Below are positions 55,740 to 64,000 of a stretch of DNA of 64,000 bases, piece after piece. The stretch is from Macrotrachela quadricornifera (lineage: Eukaryota > Rotifera > Eurotatoria > Philodinida > Philodinidae), in assembly GCA_022393335.1 (NCBI GenBank), contig JAJEKB010020002.1, positions 111,510-175,509 on the forward strand, in the 5' to 3' direction. The position numbers were made by a program, and so were the translations under genes. The notes beneath the pieces were generated by a model. That model searched no databases and was not told where the DNA came from. It was given only the letters and a program-made list of their open reading frames with translations. Numbering within the stretch: the stretch's first letter is position 1; every line of letters begins with the position of its first letter.

Positions 55740-56858
55740 TTATAACGTATAATTAGAATTTTTATGTGCTCGTACATGCCCATCAATAAGAAACCATGGT
55801 GGATAATAATATTCTCGTCTTTCACATCCAGATGGATAAACTTTATCATGTATAACTTGACCATTTGCAAGATAACCTGTCCACCATCCATATGTTCCAC
55901 CAGTTATTATTGAATGTTCACATAATGAAAGTATTATTAAATCTTCACCAAGTGAAAATGATTGTGATGTAATAAAAATATTTGATCGATTATGAAATAG
56001 ATTTTCACAATAAGATTTATCATCACTTGCAACTATGAAATATGTATTTTGATAAAGTGATGTATAATATTCAATAGCATTAAATAAATATTCATCTGAT
56101 GAACTAAAACCATGTTGAAGAAAATCTGAACGACGTATATGTATTCCAATCCATGTTATTAAATTCGATTGAGATAATTCTTTTTTAAATGAATGATGAT
56201 TTTCGACTAAAAAATCAGGTTTTAATCCTAATTTTTCTTTATAAAGATAAATAAAAAAATTCGATATTTTTTCAAGTACTGGTTTTGTTGAAACAAATAT
56301 TCGTTCTCTAAGTTCATCACTATATTTAGCAAAATGAAGATATGATTGCCAAAAGCCAGTAAGTTCAAATACAGAACCATGTGAAATAGCATTTGGACGT
56401 GTTAATTCAGGAATATATTCACAAACAACAAATTTATCAGTTTTATTCATTGGTTGTGAAAGATTATTAATACTTTCATTAAATCTAGATGTTGAAATTA
56501 GTAATGGTGAAAGATCAAATATGAATACTTCATTCATTGATTTGATTATATCTGATGGTATATATATATAACAAGAATGAAGACGAGCAAGACCATAAAC
56601 ACTTGCAATCAGAAACATTTGATTACCAAAACGACCAGCACAACTAGTAATATAAACAATACAATATTTCTTTTGTTTTTGTAGAGTTAGTGTTCGTATT
56701 AAAATTGATTCATTTTTTAAAGTAATAGAAAGAGATGATGTTGCAAATGTAGTTCTTAGAATATATAAATTAATAATACATGCTAGAAGAATAATGAGTA
56801 AAAGTCTAATCAAGTTTCGTGTTGTTAATGAACATTTATAATCATCAATAAATTTCAT
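55740..56858 (-). CDS. GT11 alpha-1,2-fucosyltransferase, type II membrane protein, intronless
   Basis: One 372-codon frame from ATG at 56858 to TAA. A short tail and hydrophobic anchor (about residues 15-34) suggest a Golgi type II protein. GT11 landmarks are clear: GRFGNQMFLIASVYGLA (75-91), the GDP-fucose-binding motif WIGIHIRRSDF (236-246), YFIVASDDKSYC (273-284) and the C-terminal DLIILSLCEHSIITGGTYGW followed by WTGYLANG. Length matches FUT1/FUT2 (about 340-365). The predicted reaction transfers fucose from GDP-fucose in alpha-1,2 linkage to galactose on glycans. All key basic residues (HIRRSD) are present, so the enzyme is probably active. It is convergent with PSMC5. Intron absence contrasts with the housekeeping neighbours. 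Confidence 0.9.
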   Translation of the reverse strand: MKFIDDYKCSLTTRNLIRLLLIILLACIINLYILRTTFATSSLSITLKNESILIRTLTLQKQKKYCIVYITSCAGRFGNQMFLIASVYGLARLHSCYIYIPSDIIKSMNEVFIFDLSPLLISTSRFNESINNLSQPMNKTDKFVVCEYIPELTRPNAISHGSVFELTGFWQSYLHFAKYSDELRERIFVSTKPVLEKISNFFIYLYKEKLGLKPDFLVENHHSFKKELSQSNLITWIGIHIRRSDFLQHGFSSSDEYLFNAIEYYTSLYQNTYFIVASDDKSYCENLFHNRSNIFITSQSFSLGEDLIILSLCEHSIITGGTYGWWTGYLANGQVIHDKVYPSGCERREYYYPPWFLIDGHVRAHKNSNYTL

Positions 56859-57856
56859 GATTTCTTTATGTTTTAATTAATAATGAAATATATATAAAAA
56901 TCATATAATTATAAAAAATTCTTGATATTGTAATTATATAACTAAAAACAAAAAATTGTAGAGAAAATAATGTTATTTTAAATAAATAAAGGATACAATG
57001 TTTTACAAATATTTTCTTTCCTTCACTATTCAACTACATTTTGATTAAGAAATTGAATTTTTTTATTTTTCTAATTCAATACGTACAAGATGATATTTAA
57101 GCTTCACTCGATTGTGAAATGTCAATTAATTATTTTAAAAAGTGATAAAGTGCATTAAAAATTGTCTTTATTTTAGGCTTGTTAGAAAAGAAAACAAAAG
57201 CTCATAGTTAAGATTGGGAAACAATAGATACATTCAATCTCAATATTTTTAATCCTCCATTTTAATAAATATTTTCTAACTTTTCTATTCTCGAGATCTT
57301 CGTGACGGAAAATGATGAATTTATGCGTACATTGAGAGAAGAAAAAATTAAAAAAAAAACTCTCGATGAGCCATATAAATGTTGTGCTTCGCACCACGTT
57401 AAGTAAATATTTAATTATCTATCGAACTTTCCGTTAACAATGATTATAGCGTCATTGGAATTATATTGGCAAAAGAAGAAATCATTATAAATATCTAGAA
57501 GATATGCAAATGATTAGTAATTAGCAAAAATTTCTCCCAATCTAGATTAGAGTATGAGATAGAACGAAGTTCTTATTTTCCAACACACATCTAGCGATTA
57601 ATCTATTCATTGGTAACCGATCATTATTTGATATATACGAACTATTAAAAAGTAAATATATAATAAAACAGAAAAATGCTTCAATTTAAGCAATTCCTAC
57701 CAATTTACTATTGTATTTTCTAATCTCTGATTGTTATGCTATTTCCGATTTATTATATTCTATAATGGATAAACGATTGAAAAAATCTACTAACGATAAC
57801 ATTGAATAGTTTGAAGTAATGAAAGAAATTAAAAACGATAATACAACTCTATTTTT

Positions 57857-58098
57857 TTCTGTGACAATCTGGCACTCCACTTCGCCTTTCTTTTCTTCTT
57901 TTTTTCTTATTCTTTTTCCAATATTTGCTTTTTGACTTCATATTTTCTCATTTTCTAAAAATTTACATTCGATAACGGTTATTATTTTAATAAAAAAAAG
58001 AAATAGATAAAAACGCTAAACAGAAAATTTGTAAAAGAAAAAGAAAAATAGAACAAAGAGGAAAAAGAGGCGGAATGAAATGACAGATCACCACTTCA
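57857..58098. repeat. Weak inverted repeat with pyrimidine/purine arms
   Basis: The left arm has GACAATCTGGCACTCCACTTC and CGCCTTTCTTTTCTTC. The right has AAAGAGGCGGAATGAAATGA and CAGATCACC, an imperfect complement. Low complexity inflates the match, so a transposon origin is only possible. Confidence 0.3.
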
Positions 58099-59312
58099 TC
58101 TTCTGGAGAAGACACCGTTTTATGACTTTTATCAATTTTTAATTAAAGAAATTTTATGCATCGAAAAATCAGTTAATGATATTTTAGTCAAATTTTAATG
58201 AATCAACTATGAATGATGAATATGTACGTAGTATGGGAAAGTCATCAGCAATATATCATGTAAATTATGATAGAAATCAACGAGAAAGTCTTCTTCGTTT
58301 CTTAATGCAAAATTCTTTTATATTAAACGATTTTTATTGAATTCTTGGTTTTACATGTGTTTACAATGCACAATTATCTAATTATCAGCTCTGAAATATG
58401 ATTAATTGCTCAACGATAATGCAAGGTCTATCAGTTGTGCATCCAACTACCATAAATTCAGCAAATATATTTTGATGCATTAAGAAGATATGTTAATGAT
58501 GCCTAACGAACAACTATGAAAATCTCTTTCTGCCAATCGTTTGAAGCGAGCCGTTTCTAGCAACATGTCACACTTACTTTATTGAATTTGAGCAGTCATA
58601 TACTTCGCACTAGCTTCCATCTACCTCTAAAACAAAAAAGATTATTAAAAAATATTTTAAAGAATAAAACGCAGACTTTCAACAATTTACATTAATAAGA
58701 TATGCAAAAAAACGCTACTAACAGTATGAATAACACATATCTAACAAAATTATAAAACCTCAATTTATTCTGAATTGTTTCGATTTAGTTATTTGTTATG
58801 TGCCACATGGTATAGAAACTGAATTCATTTCACAAGATATTAAGCGCGTTATCACATTGATTGGTACTATAAAAAAAATTTATTACGCATGTGAATGAAT
58901 GACAATGATTATCATTTTACTACAAATAGATATATACTAGTTAACAGCCTACTTTCGCTATCGAAAATCAAAATTTTCTATTGTAATATAAATTTAAAAA
59001 TCCCTATAATCAACATAAACTTATGTACAATCAGAAGCACAATCACATGAAATTTTCCTTTCAACAAAAGCAATTTTTCTAATACATAAAAATTCGATTG
59101 AAATACAAGAAAACGGTACAAGAGTAGAAGAAAAACTACAGATTAGTGATGTTAAATTGAATAAAACAGCTCTGGATACTAAGTTATACCAAATAACGAT
59201 GAGCAAATAATTGTATATATACAGAATCACTCATTTGTAATACTATGTGACCATTGATGGCTAAAGTAAATCATACAACGCTAAAGTTTTCACAATAGTG
59301 TTACAATCTATC

Positions 59313-59719
59313 TAGGGATGTAACAATACCAATACGGTATTGGCATTGGGTGGTATTGGTGGGTGTTGATATTGGGTGGTATTGGTATTGGTATTGATAT
59401 TGGTATTGGTATTGGAACATCTCTGACTTATATGTTTAAACCAGTTCGATATAAAATGTTTTCATTCAATAAAAATTAAAACATGAATGGTCCCAAACAG
59501 GTGTGTATTAATTTTTATTGGATGAAAACATCTTATATCGAATTGGTTTACACTTATAAATCAGAGATGTTCCAATACCAAAACCAATACCAATAGCAAT
59601 TCCTACCAATACCAATACTACCCAATATCAATACCTACCAATACCAATACTACCCAATACAAATATCACCAATACCATATGGTATTGGTATTGGTGGTAT
59701 TGGTATTGTTACATCCCTA
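59313..59719. mobile_element. hAT-type MITE, 407 bp, with 8-bp target-site duplication
   Basis: Terminal inverted repeats start TAGGGATGTAACAATACC and end GGTATTGTTACATCCCTA, flanked on both sides by AATCTATC (59305-59312 and 59720-59727). The arms are long and made of degenerate GGTATT/CCAATA hexamers; inner arms pair too (ATGTTTTCATTCAATAAAAA with TTTTTATTGGATGAAAACAT). A TIR of the (C/T)AGGGATG type with an 8-bp duplication is the hallmark of hAT elements. There is no coding capacity, so it would have been moved by a transposase elsewhere in the genome. Confidence 0.88.
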
Positions 59720-59949
59720 AATCTATCTATAATAAAATACGTAATCTGAGAACGAATTTATACAATGGCTATAAAACAAGGCGTAAACCTAAACCATCAT
59801 CATCTATTCATAGTTAACAATCCTCAATATTGAAAACACGAACAATTACAATATTTTGATCATGAGTGAAATCTTAGTAGTTGTAATGCTTCTCACATAG
59901 TCCGTTTGTGTCTTCTTTTGTTTCTGAAAATTTTCCTGCTAATTCAGCA

Positions 59950-60400
59950 GAATATACGAGCTCAAGCGCAGTTTAGTTGTAAACTGCGCTTGGATGCAGC
60001 TGCAGATAAAACACATCTGAACGCTACCACAAGAAATTTTGAATAGCATCTGGACGTAGTTTCATTTCAAACTGCATCCATACGCAATTCGATTGAGAGT
60101 CACGTGTTTAGTGAAGCATTTATCGCATCTAGACTCGCTTTAAAAACAGTATGTACTGTGCCTAGACATAGCTTTATATGAATCGCATTCAGACGCGGTC
60201 AAAGAAAATTTCGAAACATATTTGGATGCGACTTTAAATGAAACTGCGTTTACACGTGGTCAATAAAAACTGTTAAAATGTGTTTAGACGTGATTTTATT
60301 TTTGAACATGTCTAGGTACTTCTGACTGCTGCGACTTAGATGGAAGCATTATTCAGTTTAGACGCATTTTGATACAAAAACTCTTTTGTAGAAATACAGG
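59950..60400. repeat. Degenerate repeat field with short palindromes
   Basis: A perfect 13-bp stem with a 4-nt loop (CAAGCGCAGTTTA / TAAACTGCGCTTG, 59963-59992) is followed by about six diverged copies of a unit containing CATCTGGACG(T/C)(A/G)GTTT...AAACTGCATCC. CG content is above background. Related words (GATTCAGACGCG) reappear at about 61765. Confidence 0.5.
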
Positions 60401-63400
60401 CAAGAAGAAAAAAGGTAAAGTAATAAAAATATGTGTGCTTCTCATCATTTTAAAAGTCAAGCACTTATTTATGCTATACATTGCCTTTAATAACGTCTAT
60501 AAATTATAAAAATTTTGGAGGTACACATTCTTCTATAAACAATTAAAAAGACGTATGCCGTAAATGTCCTGGATATGTATAAGAATAGTGAATTACATAT
60601 TGAAAATTCTGAAGATTGTCTATTTGTTGATACTAGACACAAAATATCAAGATTAAACCGTCTCTTGCAGTTTGTATCTACGATAGACAAATGAGACCAT
60701 ACCATCTTGTTATCAAATACTGACTAATAGAAAAAAATATGATTCTTAACTACTATAATCGATGGTGATATTTAAATTTAGTATATCATTATCTGAGCCG
60801 TTTTACATAATAAAGTTTGATAGAAAAAAAAGAGAAATTATTGCATCACATGATCCTATATATTACATTCATTTATATTTTAAAACAGCAACAAAATAAA
60901 CAGATATGAGTTCTACATCCATCAAATTATTTTTTGCCGATGTCACCTATATCATTGAAATATTTAAAAAAATATGATGTGTTCCACTATTTTCATGATT
61001 TTTTGTGTTCATCATATTAATTAGTGCACTATATATATATGATTGTGTCTTTTATATGCTTACTATATTCGTAGTTTGTGATATAGAAAAATGATTATGT
61101 CAGATTTTTTTCTCTAATCAGAAGCAAATTTTGTCGAGGTTTCTTGAAATCTCTTCATGAATTTGTTTATCTTGATTTGAGAAAATTATAATCAAAAATC
61201 TTTTTTAATATTTTTATTACATAGGGAAAAAGAAAGATAAAATAAATGCATATTCTTTAATAAAATATAATAAACAAATAATAAATTCTAAAACATCGAC
61301 AGTATTTTAAATTTTATAGGAAAAATAAGACGGAATATTTTTTTCGAAAGAAAAAGTTTATAGAAATTGAAGAAAAAATTTTTAGTATAAATACAGGTTA
61401 TTTAATGGAATTTTTTTTCATACACACATCTATATATGTTAATTATAAAAATATCGTTTATACAGAATCCATTATATTGATACATATATCTGTAAATAAG
61501 ATATAAAATTCATGATACATATATACTTTCTGTTTCATCAGACAACAATTGTGGTCACAGATGACTTCACGATACGCATATTTGCTTCTCAAACGCTTGT
61601 TCTAATCTCATTTCTATCGTTTCAGATATATCAACATTTTCACACTTCGTTGGCCTATAGTGAGGTCAAGACCATGATTAGAGGATATCGATGACGACTC
61701 AGATCAAAGCTGAGATGGAATGTCAGATTTTTTAAGGTTTCGAAGATCAACTCGAACGCGGCTAAATGCGATTCAGACGCGTTTTAACATATAAAAAATT
61801 TACATGGGAATACCGATACGACGAGTTCATAACATGCGATCGAAAATTAGTATTTGATCTCTTAAATGAGTAGTATATATTGGTAGAATCTTAACTCCAG
61901 TATGAAAACAATAAAAATTAATGGTACAATTAGATCTAACAGTATCAATATATCTTTAAAACTATTAATACTATACTATAATATCAAAGATTGAAGCGGA
62001 GGAGTACTTGAAATTATTGATTTAGGTTAAAAAATGAAATCGTACATATGGATATCTGATGAAATGAATGAGCTATGAAATACATAAATTATCATATTTC
62101 AGCATATTTTAGCGAAAAAGAACTAATCACAATGGTGGTGCATGCAAAGTAAAAGCAAAGCATGTAAAAGTAGCATGTATCGAAATAAACATACCAATTA
62201 CAATAGTTATATATATTATACATCTCTCAAAATCTATAAGTACCATTGTTGGTTATTGCCTAAATAGTTAAAAACGCAATTTTATGATATTTCTTCTTTC
62301 ATTGTGAAGAACAATATTATTATTATTGTTTGAATACTGAAAATGTGAAAGAATGAAATGGCTCATCCATCGATAAGAGGGAAGTATGCGTGCAAAAATG
62401 AATTAAAGAAAATAATCTTCGTTACATACTATCGACATCCCACTCATTAAAACGTTCGATACTCAATATACATCTATTCTTCTAAAATATGGCAGTTATT
62501 TTGTATGAAACAACACGTTTTGGTATTAGAGATTAATGGTATCTTGTGATGACATGCCAAAATTTTTTTCTTGAATAAAAGAAATACTTTTCTCTTTACA
62601 AATTGAAAGATGTTTGAAGTTATTTAAGTGCTATTTCAAAGATTCTGGACAGGAGAACAATCATAAACGCATGATGTTATCAATGTCCAAGTGAGCAAAA
62701 GACGGAATAAATGACTAGTCCGGAATTTTTGGTCATCGTGAAGTCCCGTCTGAATCACATAATTAAGGACCACAGTATACATATCTAGTCTAGTCTTTTT
62801 TTGAGAAAGACTCGTCTAGGACTGGTTGGTACCAAACGTTATTGTCTAATATGTAAACTAGTTCTAGTCGAGAGCTTTCTGAGGCGAAGACTAGTTAAAA
62901 CGGCGACAGAGACACATCCGAAAATTATTTAAAATTGAAAAAGTAAAGACATTCGGGACAGTACATAGGACGAGTCTACACTAGTCTAAATAGAAAATGT
63001 AAGGATGAATATTAAATTCGAACATGCATAAAATCTATCATTACCCATCGTTTAGACCATTGAGATGCATGTTCAAAAGTTCAATTTCAACATGTTTATA
63101 ATCATTCTAAGATGCTATTTCATACAGTTTTGCTCAAAATTCTTTTATTTTTCACGTTCTCATATGAATAAAATATTATCTTGTAGAGAATACGAGATCA
63201 TTTAAATAAAATAAATTTTAAAAATCTTTTGTAGTTTTTGGAGAAATATCTCTTAATTATTATCAACTAAAAATAATTAGTTGCATTAAAAAAAATAAAG
63301 TTTAAACGCAAAAGTAAAATACTGTTCGAACTAAAAATAAACTAGGTATTTTCATATCATGGTTTAGTTTAAATTAAAATCATCGTACCTTCAACGAACA

Positions 63401-63423
63401 ATTAAGTTAACTTTTCCTAATTT

Positions 63424-63767
63424 AAAGAACAAGTATCGATAGGACCATTTTTTTGTCCAAAAAATTTTTCGATTTTTTATATTAGAACCAAGTCAACAGA
63501 AATCTCTGATGCTATTTTCAAAAGTTCATTTTAGAATATCTTTCAATCGATCTTTTGACCCATGCTCATATCCTCGCACGGCAGTTTCAAAAAGCGCTCT
63601 TGGCCATCTCTGTGGGAGAGTAGGGGTATGGATCGAAAAATCGATTGAAAGATATTCTGAAACGAACTTTCAAAATAGCATCAGAGTCCTCTGTTGACTT
63701 GGTTCTAATATAAAAAAATCAAAAAATTTTTTGGACAAAAAAATGGCCTTACTGATACTTGTCCTTT
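63424..63767. mobile_element. MITE-like element with about 125-bp terminal inverted repeats
   Basis: The left arm (ACAAGTATCGATAGGACCAT, TATTAGAACCAAGTCAACAG, GAATATCTTTCAATCGAT) is mirrored at 63640-63767 with roughly 90% identity by eye. The centre, near 63596, contains AAGCGCTCTTGGCCATCTC. Short open frames within it are by-products of the repeat. Confidence 0.8.
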
Positions 63768-64000
63768 ATTCTTGAATTTCAAATTATTAGAATTTGTATT
63801 TCAAATAAATTAATATAAAATTATGATACAAAACAATTTGAATTATTTTTAAGCTTTTTTAAATTTAGTACATCTAATAATTTTAATATAAATGAATTAG
63901 CACTACTCACTACGAGGTAAATATTGATCTTCGTACTTACTTCTGCTCAATATGTTTCCATGTGTCCTTACATTTTCAACATATGCAAATACAAAATTTG

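Larger units (their letters stand above)
56859..64000. other. Gene-free 7-kb stretch with repeats
   Basis: Open frames here are short and lack family signals. Contents worth naming are the weak inverted repeat at 57.9 kb, the hAT-type MITE at 59.3 kb, the degenerate repeat field at 59.95-60.4 kb and the MITE at 63.4 kb. I see no RNA gene. Confidence 0.5.

Noticed and set aside
55715..55900. Minus-strand frame overlapping the fucosyltransferase end
   Set aside because: Shadow frame of the GT11 gene.
62690..63000. Clustered GACTAGTC/CTAGTCTAG words
   Set aside because: Too irregular to define a repeat unit or an element boundary by eye.

Overview
The window is eukaryotic. Its genes are split by short GT-AG introns (mostly 45-60 nt). 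It is strongly AT-rich, with codons biased to A/T third positions, and long gene-poor stretches are full of decayed transposons and foldback elements. The gene set (F-box-like/LRR gene with 28-residue repeats, paralogous GT31 glycosyltransferases, cathepsin L-like protease, rhodopsin-type GPCR remnant, odd-skipped zinc-finger factor, CNOT1, proteasomal ATPase Rpt6) is metazoan. The compact introns and the F-box-like N-terminus joined to NLR-style LRRs suggest a bdelloid rotifer, perhaps a Rotaria-like AT-rich species. That assignment is inference, not something the sequence proves.

Layout. 1-7.2 kb: gene-poor, with a Tc1/mariner-like remnant, a reverse-transcriptase remnant, an orphan LRR exon, a 350-bp foldback and diverged direct repeats. 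7.9-9.05 kb: a four-exon cathepsin L-like gene (+) that keeps the catalytic Cys but has Phe in place of the catalytic His. 9.4-10.0 kb: a broken GPCR gene (-). 10.9-16.1 kb: a large F-box-like/LRR gene (-) built from 31 consecutive phase-0 exons, nearly all 84 nt and each coding one LRR. 18.5-19.75 kb: an intronless GT31 gene (-). 19.8-32.9 kb: non-coding, with several small inverted-repeat elements and a 10-N assembly gap. 32.9-34.3 kb: a second GT31 gene (+) with two introns. 34.9-36.0 kb: an odd-skipped-related zinc-finger gene (-) with a 17-nt micro-exon. 36-41.1 kb: no supported gene. 41.1-51.4 kb: CNOT1 (+), 26 coding exons, 2317 aa. 52.6-54.8 kb: PSMC5/Rpt6 (+), 10 exons, 421 aa. 55.7-56.9 kb: intronless GT11 alpha-1,2-fucosyltransferase (-). 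56.9-64 kb: no supported gene, but a clean hAT-type MITE and other inverted repeats.

Functional themes. CNOT1 (mRNA deadenylation scaffold) and PSMC5 (26S proteasome ATPase) are conserved single-copy housekeeping genes in tandem on one strand. Three predicted Golgi type II glycosyltransferases (two GT31, one GT11) lie in the window but are not operonic. The LRR gene is the most unusual locus: any combination of its cassette exons could be joined without changing frame. One exon carries a +1 homopolymer shift that is either an assembly error or a disabling mutation. No tRNA, rRNA or CRISPR feature was seen. All exon boundaries were read by eye from splice sites, frame and family similarity; no alignment was run.
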